From an uncultured Hoeflea sp. (GTDB lineage: Bacteria; Pseudomonadota; Alphaproteobacteria; Rhizobiales; Rhizobiaceae), in the NCBI RefSeq assembly GCF_947501405.1, contig NZ_CANMVK010000004.1, positions 48,843-112,842 on the forward strand: 64,000 nucleotides of DNA. Direction: 5' to 3'. The position numbers and the translations under genes were made by a program. Shown in pieces: positions 55,694 to 64,000 of this stretch. Numbering within the stretch: the stretch's first letter is position 1; each line of letters begins with the position of its first letter. The notes below the pieces were generated by a model. The model was given only the letters and a program-made list of their open reading frames with translations, did not search any database and was not told the origin of the DNA.

Positions 55694-55990
55694 CACATCC
55701 GTTTACCTAAAACGATAATAATACCGGTGAGACAAGACCGCGGTTTCTTGCACGAAGCTTCGCCGCGAGGGTGCCAAAATCCGTGACACCCTGGTCAGAT
55801 TTATCATCATCAGATCAGTTCTGACGCATCAAAGACGCAGAGACGTTGGCCGGCCGCGCACGGCACTGGCAGACAGCCCTCGCCCTCTCCGTACCAGGCA
55901 GATGCCGGGAACAGTCTGACAAAACTCAGCAGTTTGTGGAAAGACCGGCGCGTGGCTCATTCGAGCGCCGCGCCGATCGGTTCGAACAGC

Positions 55991-57343
55991 TCAGGCCGCG
56001 TTGCGGTTGGCGGAGATCACATTGATCAACTGGTCGACCACGGTCTCGATCTGCGACCGGTCGTCGCCCTCGGCCATAACCCGGATCAGCGGTTCGGTGC
56101 CGGACGGGCGGATGACCAGCCGCGCCGAATTGCCGAGCTCGGCCTCGGCTTCGTTGATCGCGGTCTTGACCTGCGGGTCATCCAGCGGATTGCCGTTTGA
56201 ATAGCGCACATTCTTGAGCACTTGCGGAACCGGCTCGAACCGGCGGCACACCTCCGATACCGGCCGGCCCATGCGCTGTACGCAGGCCATCACCTGCAGC
56301 GCGGCGACCAGACCATCGCCGGTTGTCGCAAAATCCGACAGCACAATGTGGCCCGATTGCTCGCCACCGACATTGAAATCGTTCTGTCGCATGTGCTCGA
56401 CCACATAGCGGTCGCCGACCTTGGTGCGGGTCAGGGACAGCCCGATATCGCCGAGGAAACGTTCAAGCCCGAGATTGGACATCACCGTGGCGACGATGCC
56501 ATCGCCGCGCAGGATCTTGTCCGTCGCCCAGGATTCGGCGATCAACGCCATCAACTGGTCGCCATCGATCACCGCGCCAGTCTCGTCAACGATCAGCACA
56601 CGGTCCGCATCGCCATCAAGCGCAATGCCGATATCGGCGCGCACTTCGTGAACCTTGCGCGACAGCGCCACCGGATGGGTCGAGCCGCAATTGAGGTTGA
56701 TGTTGGTGCCGTTGGGATCCTCGCCGATCGCCACAACATCGGCGCCGAGCTCCCATAGTGCGGCCGGCGCCACCTTGTAGCCCGCGCCATTGGCGCAATC
56801 GATCACCACACGCATGCCTGACAGGGTGATGTCCTTTGGCAGGGTCCGCTTGGCGAATTCAATGTAACGGTCATGCACGCCGTCAACACGCTTGGCGCGG
56901 CCGATCGCGTCCGGCCGGGCAAGCTGCAGATGGATGTCCTCGTCCATCAACTGTTCGATCCGGTGTTCGATCTCGTCGGACAGTTTGAAGCCATCCGGGC
57001 CGAACAGCTTGATGCCGTTATCCTGATAGGGATTGTGCGAAGCAGAGATCATCACGCCGATGTCGGCGCGCAGCGAGCGTGTCAGCATCGCCACCGCCGG
57101 CGTCGGGATCGGTCCCAGCAGGAACACATCAAGCCCCGCCGCCGTGAAGCCCGCCACCAGCGCGTTTTCAATCATGTAACCCGAAAGCCGCGTGTCCTTG
57201 CCGATCACCACCCGGTGACGGTGATCTCCGCGACGAAAGAGATTGCCGACCGCAATGCCCACCCGCATTGCCAGATCCGGCGTCATCGGCGCCTTGTTGG
57301 CCTGACCCCGAATCCCGTCGGTGCCGAAATACCGTCTGCTCAT
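55991..57343 (-). CDS. glmM: Phosphoglucosamine mutase
   Basis: 450 residues. Phosphoserine loop [15 protein letters not shown] with S102, magnesium-binding [13 protein letters not shown], sugar-binding GGEQSGHIV, and phosphate-binding [15 protein letters not shown] near the C-terminus, all characteristic of GlmM. It turns glucosamine-6-phosphate into glucosamine-1-phosphate for UDP-GlcNAc, hence peptidoglycan and lipopolysaccharide. ATG 57343 begins the conserved [12 protein letters not shown]. It lies downstream of ftsH, the usual ftsH-glmM order in proteobacteria. Confidence 0.97.
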   Translation of the reverse strand: MSRRYFGTDGIRGQANKAPMTPDLAMRVGIAVGNLFRRGDHRHRVVIGKDTRLSGYMIENALVAGFTAAGLDVFLLGPIPTPAVAMLTRSLRADIGVMISASHNPYQDNGIKLFGPDGFKLSDEIEHRIEQLMDEDIHLQLARPDAIGRAKRVDGVHDRYIEFAKRTLPKDITLSGMRVVIDCANGAGYKVAPAALWELGADVVAIGEDPNGTNINLNCGSTHPVALSRKVHEVRADIGIALDGDADRVLIVDETGAVIDGDQLMALIAESWATDKILRGDGIVATVMSNLGLERFLGDIGLSLTRTKVGDRYVVEHMRQNDFNVGGEQSGHIVLSDFATTGDGLVAALQVMACVQRMGRPVSEVCRRFEPVPQVLKNVRYSNGNPLDDPQVKTAINEAEAELGNSARLVIRPSGTEPLIRVMAEGDDRSQIETVVDQLINVISANRNAA

Positions 57344-57455
57344 AAGAACCCCCGCTTCAAACCCGTATCGATGTATGCCGTTCGCCCATGTGATCCCCCA
57401 CAATCGAACAGGAATACAATCAGTTTATGTTACAAACCGTTTCAAAGGACCAGAT

Positions 57456-57488
57456 TACACGCAAAACAGCCGCCAAAACGGCGGCTGT
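57456..57488 (-). terminator. Intrinsic terminator downstream of ftsH
   Basis: acagccgcc (57466-57474) pairs with ggcggctgt (57480-57488). Leftward transcription continues into tttgcgtgt. It separates ftsH from glmM, although readthrough is likely in this arrangement. Confidence 0.65.
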
Positions 57489-57545
57489 CCAACTTTTTCT
57501 ACGACTATGGTTGACGCCAGCCGTGTTTGAACACCGCCGAGCGCC

Positions 57546-59483
57546 CTATTGCGGCTGCGGCTCCATGCCCGGATCGGGCTCGCCGTCCTTCTTTCCGGCG
57601 CCACCCTTCTTCGGCCCGGCGGTCGGAACCGCCGTGCCGCGGCTGGGCGGCGTGTCGTCGCCAATATCGCGCGCCGGCTTCTCGCCGCGGATGATGGCCT
57701 GGATTTCGTCGCCGGTCAGCGTCTCATATTCCAACAGACCCTCGGCGATGGCGGTGAACTCCTTCTTCTTCTTGGTCAGGATGTCACGCGCCTGCTCATA
57801 GGCCTGATCAATCAGCCGGCGGATTTCGCTGTCGATCTTCTGGGCGGTGGATTCCGACACGTTCTTTTGCTGCGCCACCGAATGGCCCAGGAACACTTCC
57901 TGCTGGTTTTCGCCATAGGCAACCTGGCCAAGTTCGTCGGAAAAGCCCCATTCGGTCACCATAGCCCTGGCAAGCTTGGTGGCCTGAACGATATCGGACG
58001 AAGCGCCGGAGGTGATGTTTTCCTTGCCGAAGGTCAGCTCCTCGGCGACACGCCCGCCCATCATGATCGCCAGCCGCGAAATCATCCACTTGTAGCTCAT
58101 CGAATAGCGGTCGCCCTCAGGCAACTGCATGACCATGCCCAGCGCGCGGCCACGCGGAATGATGGTGGCCTTGTGCACCGGATCGGCCATGGCGACGTTG
58201 AGCGCAACAATCGCATGCCCTGCCTCGTGATAGGCGGTCAGCTTCTTTTCTTCCTGGGTCATGGCGGTGGAGCGCCGTTCGGCACCCATCATCACCTTGT
58301 CCTTGGCGTCCTCGAACTCGGCCATGGTGACAAGCCGCTTGTTGCGGCGCGCCGCCATCAGCGCGGCCTCGTTGACCAGGTTCATCAGATCAGCGCCGGA
58401 AAAACCCGGTGTACCGCGCGCCAGCACCTTGAGATCGACATTCGGCGCCATCGGCACGTTGCGCACATGCACCTTCAGGATCTTCTCGCGGCCATTGACG
58501 TCGGGCAGCGGCACCACAACCTGGCGGTCGAAACGGCCCGGCCGCATCAGCGCCGGATCGAGCACGTCGGGGCGGTTGGTGGCAGCAATCAGGATGATGC
58601 CCTCATTGGCCTCGAACCCGTCCATCTCGACAAGCAACTGGTTGAGCGTCTGTTCGCGCTCGTCATTGCCGCCGCCAAGTCCCGCGCCACGGTGCCGGCC
58701 AACGGCATCGATCTCGTCGATGAAGATGATGCAGGGCGCGTTTTTCTTGGCCTGTTCGAACATGTCGCGAACCCGGCTGGCGCCGACACCCACGAACATT
58801 TCGACAAAATCGGAACCGGAAATCGTAAAGAACGGCACATTGGCTTCGCCCGCAACCGCGCGCGCGGTCAGCGTCTTGCCGGTACCAGGAGGTCCGACCA
58901 GCAGCACGCCGCGCGGAATCTTGCCGCCCAGCCGCTGAAACTTCTGTGGATCGCGAAGAAACTCGACGATCTCCTCAAGATCCTGCTTGGCCTCATCCAC
59001 CCCAGCCACGTCGGCAAACGTCACCCGGCCATGGGCCTCGGTGAGCAGTTTGGCCTTGGACTTTCCGAAGCCCATGGCGCCACGCGAGCCGCCTTGCATC
59101 TGGCGCATGAAGAAAATCCACACACCCAGAATAAGCAGGATCGGCAGCCAGGAAATCAGATAGCCAACCAGCGTATTGGAGCTGTCGACTTCGGGACGCG
59201 CGATGATCGTCACATTGCGCTCGTTGAGCCGTGCAATCAGGTTGGCGTCGCCTGGCGAATAGGTTTGAAACCCGGTCGCGGAATCGGTGTAATTGCCGGT
59301 AATCCGTTCGCCCACGATGGTGACGTCGCGCACACGGCCCGCGTCCACATCATTGAGGAACTGCGAATAGGCAATGTCGCGCCCATTGGTTCGCTCGCTG
59401 GGGCTCTGGAACATATTGAACAACGCGATCAGCAGGAGCGCGATGATTGCCCATAGGGCAAAATTGCGGAAGTTGGGATTCAT
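57546..59483 (-). CDS. ftsH: ATP-dependent zinc metalloprotease FtsH
   Basis: 645 residues. Two membrane helices (about 8-25 and 105-126) bracket a periplasmic domain. The AAA module has Walker A GPPGTGKT (197-204), Walker B IIFIDEID (252-259) and second region of homology [18 protein letters not shown], and the protease domain has zinc site HEAGH (419-423). A Pro/Gly-rich tail follows. It degrades misfolded membrane proteins and regulators such as LpxC. The ATG at 59483 is preceded by gaggaagag. Confidence 0.97.
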   Translation of the reverse strand: MNPNFRNFALWAIIALLLIALFNMFQSPSERTNGRDIAYSQFLNDVDAGRVRDVTIVGERITGNYTDSATGFQTYSPGDANLIARLNERNVTIIARPEVDSSNTLVGYLISWLPILLILGVWIFFMRQMQGGSRGAMGFGKSKAKLLTEAHGRVTFADVAGVDEAKQDLEEIVEFLRDPQKFQRLGGKIPRGVLLVGPPGTGKTLTARAVAGEANVPFFTISGSDFVEMFVGVGASRVRDMFEQAKKNAPCIIFIDEIDAVGRHRGAGLGGGNDEREQTLNQLLVEMDGFEANEGIILIAATNRPDVLDPALMRPGRFDRQVVVPLPDVNGREKILKVHVRNVPMAPNVDLKVLARGTPGFSGADLMNLVNEAALMAARRNKRLVTMAEFEDAKDKVMMGAERRSTAMTQEEKKLTAYHEAGHAIVALNVAMADPVHKATIIPRGRALGMVMQLPEGDRYSMSYKWMISRLAIMMGGRVAEELTFGKENITSGASSDIVQATKLARAMVTEWGFSDELGQVAYGENQQEVFLGHSVAQQKNVSESTAQKIDSEIRRLIDQAYEQARDILTKKKKEFTAIAEGLLEYETLTGDEIQAIIRGEKPARDIGDDTPPSRGTAVPTAGPKKGGAGKKDGEPDPGMEPQPQ

Positions 59484-59596
59484 GCTCTTCCTCGGGAAAG
59501 TTGGCCTTGCGGCCACCGGCTCACAACCGATTTTTCAATGTCAACTCATAACATAGGAGCCAACCGGGCCATTGCCAAGGCTGTTGGCCGCCTTTG

Positions 59597-60922
59597 TCAC
59601 GGCGCCTGGCCGCCAAATGCCAAGGCATTCGTCCAGGGACATGGCGGAAACGCGGCTGCACCGACCGTATCCGCCAGAGCTTGCCCCAGGGGTGTTTCAT
59701 AGACCGGCAGAATCCGCGCGTAACGCCCGGCCAAAGCACCTGCGACGAAACCACCCGCAACGCCGTCTTCAAGACGCCAGATGGGCGACGATGCGCCAAA
59801 ATCGCGGCTGAACAATGGCACACCGGGATGCGCCGCATCCGCAAACACCGTCAGCGGTAATCTGTGATCGAGATTGCGGATCCGGAAGCGACCATCCCAG
59901 TCGTCACACGCCCCCGGCACAATTGTGCTGCGATCAAGACCGCGCCGTTCGCGCATGATCGTCAGTTCCGTGCCCTTCCGCCGCAACAACGCACGCCCGA
60001 GCGTGACGCTTTGGCGCGCGCGATTGCCATAAATCAGTTCCTCAAGCGCTGCCTTGCCGCGGCGATCAAGCGGGCGCGCCGCGCCACCGCACAGACCAAT
60101 CGCAGCCTCGAGCGCCAACAGCACCGCCTGGGGCGGTTGCTGCAAATCGAGGGTAATGTGCAGACTGTGGTCGGAGCCGGGGCGAAAATGTTTCTGAACC
60201 AGTGCGCCGGCCTGCCGCGCGAGCAAGGTCCGGCGCGCCGCCGCTTTCCGCGCGGTGTGCATGTCCGCCATCCCGCGTTCGGCGAGCGCCTGTCGCGCGC
60301 GCACCCTCTCGAACCGCACATCGCGATTGGAGGGATCCTCGATCCAGGACATGCCGGAAGCAGCCAGATCGGAGCGAATGGCTGCGCGGTCGATACCAAG
60401 CCAGGGCCGCAGCACCCACATCCGCCCCTCAAACAGCGTCGCTGGCGAAATTCCCGCCAGACCGGCACTGCTCTCCTTGGGCCTTCGGGCGCGGCGCATC
60501 CACAGAGTTTCCATCTGATCGTCGGCAGTGTGCGCGGTGAGAACCGCCGCAAGCCCCATGCGCGACGCGGCGTTGCTCATCAGCCGGTAGCGAGCGGCCC
60601 GCGCCGCCGCCTGCACGCCGGTTGCGGGCTTGTCGCTTTTCCAGACAAGTGTCTCGTGACGCAGACCCAACCGGCGGCTCAGCGATTTGACATGCCGCGC
60701 TTCCTCCGCCGATCCCTCACGCAATCCGTGATCGACCGTCAGCGCAACAAGACGCGCCGGGCCTGCAGTCTGCGACAGACGGTAAAGCAAGCCGAGCGAA
60801 TCCGATCCGCCGGACACGGCCACCCCAAGCGGCCTTGTGTCGGTCAGTGAGGCCAAAAATGATGAGAGCACAGCGCCGGGCACGGGACTTGATGGAGAAA
60901 CGGGACCCGCCGCCCGCAACAT
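59597..60922 (-). CDS. tilS: tRNA(Ile)-lysidine synthase
   Basis: 441 residues. PP-loop SGGSDSLGLLY (about 38-48), VDHGLREGSAEEA, ARAARYRLM, TAHTADDQMET and the IEDPSNRDVRFERVRAR segment are diagnostic of TilS; the C-terminal substrate-binding region is divergent as usual in Hyphomicrobiales. It changes C34 of the minor tRNA-Ile to lysidine so that it reads AUA. Between cpoB and ftsH, the normal alphaproteobacterial location. Confidence 0.93.
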   Translation of the reverse strand: MLRAAGPVSPSSPVPGAVLSSFLASLTDTRPLGVAVSGGSDSLGLLYRLSQTAGPARLVALTVDHGLREGSAEEARHVKSLSRRLGLRHETLVWKSDKPATGVQAAARAARYRLMSNAASRMGLAAVLTAHTADDQMETLWMRRARRPKESSAGLAGISPATLFEGRMWVLRPWLGIDRAAIRSDLAASGMSWIEDPSNRDVRFERVRARQALAERGMADMHTARKAAARRTLLARQAGALVQKHFRPGSDHSLHITLDLQQPPQAVLLALEAAIGLCGGAARPLDRRGKAALEELIYGNRARQSVTLGRALLRRKGTELTIMRERRGLDRSTIVPGACDDWDGRFRIRNLDHRLPLTVFADAAHPGVPLFSRDFGASSPIWRLEDGVAGGFVAGALAGRYARILPVYETPLGQALADTVGAAAFPPCPWTNALAFGGQAP

Positions 60923-60942
60923 GAGGGATTGCCCTGCCAGGC

Positions 60943-61842
60943 TCAGCAGCTCGCCCGCTGTTGCTCTTCGCTGACCTTGCTGCGCACCGCAGCCGACGCG
61001 CCGGGATAGCGGATCAGCACCTCGCGCAGCGTCGCGCAGGCAGTGTCACGATTGTCGAGCTTGGCCAGCGACATGCCAAGCTTGAGCAGCGTATCGGCGC
61101 CCTTGTCGGCCTGCGGATAGGCTTTGTGTGCATCCAGAAAAGTCTTGGCGGACTCCTGATAGCGGCCTTGGGAATATTGCGCTTCGCCGAGCCAGAACAT
61201 CGCATCGGCAGCCCGCGCGCCATCGGGATGTGCGGCGACGTAGCTGGCAAACACCTGCTCGGCCAGGGCGTAGTCGCCCGCCAGCATGTGATTGTAACCG
61301 GCCTGATAGAGATCATCGGCAGACCCCAGCGACGCGGTCTCGCCGCCCGGCGTTGCCGGTTCGATGATCCCGCCAATCAGATCTCCATTCTGATCGACCT
61401 TGAGATTACCCAGATCCATGGTTGGCGCCCCGGTCACCTGTCCGCCCTGAGTGGTCGAAGCGGTGGTCGACTGCTCGACGCCCGGCACCGACGACCCGGC
61501 ATCGCCGCGCTGACCCGGGGCCTTCTCAAGCTCCTGGAACCGGAATTCGTTGTCCTGCTGCATTTGCCGCATCTGTTCCTGCATCTGCAGCAACTGGAAA
61601 CCAAGCTCCTCAATACGGCCATTCAGCGTCCGCACCTGCTCCTCGAGTTGTCCGATGCGAAACACCGGATCACCGGACTGCGCCAGCACCACCGGCGCGC
61701 GCTCGGGCGCGGATTGCCCGATTGCCGCTGGCGGAAGCGGCGCACCGGGGGCAAACACGGTGGATCCCGGCAGGGCCGCAGCCGGAGCCGCCAGGGTTGT
61801 CAACGCCACGGCGGCGAGCAAAGTGCTAAGTGTTGTCATCAT
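60943..61842 (-). CDS. cpoB: Tol-Pal system coordinator CpoB (YbgF)
   Basis: 299 residues. A signal peptide (TLLAAVALTTLAAPAAA) is followed by the N-terminal trimerising coiled coil (FRIGQLEEQVRTLNGRIEELGFQLLQMQEQMRQMQ, about 65-105), a low-complexity Gly/Thr linker and C-terminal TPR repeats (DLYQAGYNHMLAGDYALAEQVFASYVAAHPDG...). CpoB links Tol-Pal constriction to peptidoglycan synthesis. The start could be 61842 or 61839; gagg is eight bases before. It follows pal. Confidence 0.93.
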   Translation of the reverse strand: MMTTLSTLLAAVALTTLAAPAAALPGSTVFAPGAPLPPAAIGQSAPERAPVVLAQSGDPVFRIGQLEEQVRTLNGRIEELGFQLLQMQEQMRQMQQDNEFRFQELEKAPGQRGDAGSSVPGVEQSTTASTTQGGQVTGAPTMDLGNLKVDQNGDLIGGIIEPATPGGETASLGSADDLYQAGYNHMLAGDYALAEQVFASYVAAHPDGARAADAMFWLGEAQYSQGRYQESAKTFLDAHKAYPQADKGADTLLKLGMSLAKLDNRDTACATLREVLIRYPGASAAVRSKVSEEQQRASC

Positions 61843-61975
61843 TCCGACCTCATTGCGCCGCGCAGTCACTGGCTTGAGTGGTGCGGGCGGTTACCTGTCA
61901 TTCAATTACCGCATGGCTCGTCTTCAAATCAACGCACAAACCGGCCAAACTATGATCATCTGCCTGCCCGAAAGC

Positions 61976-62000
61976 AAAAAGGGCGGCCCAAAGACCGCCC
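61976..62000 (-). terminator. Intrinsic terminator of pal
   Basis: gggcgg (61981-61986) pairs with ccgccc (61995-62000); leftward it is followed by tttttgc. It lies 29 bp after the pal stop and would partly separate it from cpoB. Confidence 0.8.
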
Positions 62001-62028
62001 CGATGCATATTGCGAATTGGCAGACCGT

Positions 62029-62532
62029 CTAGCTTCCGGCGCCGCTGAGAACCGTGACAGCGCGGCGGTTTTGCGACCAGCAGGAGATGTCGTCGCAAAC
62101 CGCGACCGGGCGTTCCTTGCCGAACGAAATGGTGCGAATCCGGTTGGCCGCAATTCCGCGCGTGGCCAGATATTGACGGGCGGCCGCTGCACGGCGTGCA
62201 CCCAGTGCCAGGTTGTATTCGCGGGTGCCGCGCTCGTCGGCATGGCCTTCCATGGTGATCTGGTAGCTCGGATACTGGTTGAGCCACTGCGCCTGACGGT
62301 CAAGCGTCGATGCGGCATCGGCCCGGATCACCGAGGAATCGGTGTCAAAGAAGATCCGGTCGCCGACATTGACGGTGAAATCCTGCTGCGAGCCCGGCGT
62401 GGCGTTGCCGGCCAGACCCAGATCGGCGGCGTTGTTGGGCAAGGTCTTTTTCGAAGCGCAGCCCGCAAGGGTCATGGCCATGAAAAGCGCCAGCATCGCC
62501 GGGTTGCGGGCAATTGTCTGCATGCGGCCCAT
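62029..62532 (-). CDS. pal: Peptidoglycan-associated lipoprotein Pal
   Basis: 167 residues. Lipoprotein signal with lipobox LAGC, then the OmpA-like peptidoglycan-binding domain (IFFDTDSSVIRADAASTLDRQAQWL...MEGHADERGTREYNLALGARRA), containing the Asp and Arg that hold diaminopimelate. It anchors the outer membrane during division. The ATG at 62532 has an ideal aaggag; an in-frame ATG at 62523 is less likely. TolB lies upstream. Confidence 0.96.
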   Translation of the reverse strand: MGRMQTIARNPAMLALFMAMTLAGCASKKTLPNNAADLGLAGNATPGSQQDFTVNVGDRIFFDTDSSVIRADAASTLDRQAQWLNQYPSYQITMEGHADERGTREYNLALGARRAAAARQYLATRGIAANRIRTISFGKERPVAVCDDISCWSQNRRAVTVLSGAGS

Positions 62533-62698
62533 GGCCGGTCTCCTTGAAAGTGTTGGTTGACCGTTTCTAACCGGTCGCGGTTAATCCGCGCTGAAGGAAG
62601 ACGGTTAACAATTGAGAAATTCAGGCTTCCGGAACCGCCTTTGGACCCACAATGCGGCGCAAACGCGGCAGAAATCCCCAGATCTGCCGTTCTTAAGG

Positions 62699-64000
62699 CT
62701 ATTCCAGCAGTGGCGACCATGCCGGGTCGGAGGCAAAGGACGGGGTCTCCACCAGTTGCTCATTGTACCCGGTCAGGTCGATCGAGTGGATCTGCGGGCC
62801 GCCGGCGCCAGCCGGTTGACGGAAGAACATCAGCACCCGGCCATTGGGTGCCCAGGTCGGTCCCTCATTGTGAAATCCGGTGGTCAAAATCCGCTCGCCG
62901 GAGCCGTCGGTGCGCATTACACCAATCGAGAATTTGCCGCCTGATTGTTTGGTGAACGCGATCAGATCCCCGCGTGGCGACCAGACCGGGGTCGAATAGG
63001 AGCCATCGCCAAACGAAACCCGGCGCTGATTGGAGCCGTCGGCGCCCATCATGTAGAGCTGCTGGCGGCCGCCACGATCGCTTTCGAACACGATCTGCGT
63101 GCCGTCAGGCGAGTAGGAGGGGGATGTATCGATCGCTGCGGTACTGGTCAGCCGGGTGGTCGCCCGCGACCTCAGATCCATCGTGTAGATGTTGGCGTTG
63201 CCGTCCTGCTGAAGGCTCATGATCACCTTCTGTCCGTCAGGCGAAAACCGTGGGGAGAACGTCATGCCGGGAAAGTTGCCCACAAGTTCGCGCTGACCGG
63301 TTTCAAGCTGCAGGAGGTAGACCCGCGGCTGACCGCCCTCGAACGACATGTAGGTGATCTCCTGGCGGCTGGGTGAAAACCGCGGCGTCAGCACGATATC
63401 ATTGGCGTTGGTGAGCATGCGCACATTGGCGCCGTCCTGATCCATGATCGCCAATTGCTTCTTGCGGTCGATCTTGGGGCCGCTCTCGGACACGAACACC
63501 ACGCGGCTGTCGAAGTAACCTTTCTCGCCCGTCAGCCGTTCATAGATGGCGTCGGCGATGATGTGGGCGACGCGCCGCCAGTTTTCCGGGCTGGTGAAGA
63601 ACTGTTCTCCGGCAAGCTGCTGTGAGGCGAAGGTGTCCCACAGCCGGAACTCGGCGCGCAACCGCCCGTCGGCCTCCTTGACCACCCGGCCGGTGACCAG
63701 CGCCTGGGCGTTGATCACCCGCCAGTCCTCAAACCGGGGGCTGACATCCGGATTGGCGATCTTTTCGATGAAAGCCGCCTTGTCGATCGGCGTGAACAAC
63801 CCCGAGCGCTTGAGGTCGGCTGCAATCACCGCGGAAATCTGGGCACCGATGGCGTCGTTCGAATTGAAATCGGTAATGGCGATCGGCAGCGGTTCGACAT
63901 TGGCGCGGTTAATGTCGATCTCCACCACGGCGCGGGCTGGACTGGAGGCCAGCACCGCCAGGGCTGCAACGAGCGCCAGCGGAAAAACGAATAAACGGTT
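62699..64000 (-). CDS. tolB: Tol-Pal periplasmic protein TolB (5' end outside window)
   Basis: 434 codons are visible; the start codon lies beyond the right edge. The visible N-terminus is the hydrophobic signal peptide core ([23 protein letters not shown]), then the TolB N-terminal domain ([18 protein letters not shown]) and a six-bladed beta-propeller with repeated FSPDG/YSPDG turns. TolB binds Pal and TolA. Gene order tolB-pal-cpoB matches other alphaproteobacteria. Confidence 0.96.
   Translation of the reverse strand, partial: NRLFVFPLALVAALAVLASSPARAVVEIDINRANVEPLPIAITDFNSNDAIGAQISAVIAADLKRSGLFTPIDKAAFIEKIANPDVSPRFEDWRVINAQALVTGRVVKEADGRLRAEFRLWDTFASQQLAGEQFFTSPENWRRVAHIIADAIYERLTGEKGYFDSRVVFVSESGPKIDRKKQLAIMDQDGANVRMLTNANDIVLTPRFSPSRQEITYMSFEGGQPRVYLLQLETGQRELVGNFPGMTFSPRFSPDGQKVIMSLQQDGNANIYTMDLRSRATTRLTSTAAIDTSPSYSPDGTQIVFESDRGGRQQLYMMGADGSNQRRVSFGDGSYSTPVWSPRGDLIAFTKQSGGKFSIGVMRTDGSGERILTTGFHNEGPTWAPNGRVLMFFRQPAGAGGPQIHSIDLTGYNEQLVETPSFASDPAWSPLLE

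Noticed and set aside
57549..59456. A 635-codon open frame opposite ftsH
   Set aside because: It mirrors the ftsH codons on the other strand, has no family features (very rich in His, Arg and Gln), and is a GC-rich shadow frame.
60961..62547. A 528-codon open frame opposite cpoB and pal
   Set aside because: Antisense shadow of two well-recognised genes; no start signal and no family pattern.
1..64000. CRISPR array, tRNA, rRNA, plasmid or phage origin
   Set aside because: No regularly spaced repeats, cloverleaf-like tRNA ends, rRNA segments or iteron-like clusters were seen on reading both strands.

Overview
The window reads as chromosome of an alphaproteobacterium, most likely a marine or salt-tolerant member of the Hyphomicrobiales (Hoeflea/Phyllobacteriaceae-like). 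The main evidence is the right end, which has the order tolB-pal-cpoB-tilS-ftsH-glmM, two Omp25-type beta-barrel proteins with CtrA-like boxes, and serC-serA. No rRNA, tRNA or CRISPR array was seen.

Layout. (1) 0.1-8.6 kb: an EamA transporter, then a LacI-controlled sugar operon (binding protein, two permeases, GH63/MGH1-like hydrolase, ATPase) of the AglEFGK type, ending in an IS3 transposase remnant. (2) 9-16 kb: two LysR-controlled clusters around epoxide-hydrolase-like genes; one of these genes is split by a nonsense codon. (3) 16-18.6 kb: a small island with an unknown membrane protein, a minimal tyrosine recombinase and a dispersed repeat. (4) 18.6-25.2 kb: a betaine-type ABC transporter co-transcribed with a D-cysteine desulfhydrase/L-cysteate sulfo-lyase family enzyme, facing a LysR gene whose start is preceded by a 30-bp palindrome. 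(5) 26-31.4 kb: a BMP-family (nucleoside-type) ABC importer.

(6) 31.4-50.3 kb is the most interesting part. A Crp/Fnr regulator with an atypical recognition helix is followed by a CBS protein, a decayed universal stress protein, a P-type cation ATPase, an operon of acyl-CoA synthetase + fused E1 + E2 + acyl carrier protein, a glycosyltransferase/acyltransferase/DUF2267 operon, a phosphoribosyltransferase plus membrane beta-repeat protein operon, a decayed L,D-transpeptidase, a truncated SDR and a MacAB-like exporter. Six copies of a palindrome TTRAC-N4-GTTAA lie in the intergenic or decayed gaps of this region, and I found none elsewhere in the window. I infer a compact stress or low-oxygen survival regulon under the local Crp/Fnr protein. 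Several members are decaying while their boxes stay intact.

(7) 50.6-64 kb is conserved core: serine biosynthesis (serA, serC with a structured leader), two outer-membrane proteins, glmM, ftsH, tilS and the Tol-Pal end, with clear hairpin terminators. tolB runs off the right edge.
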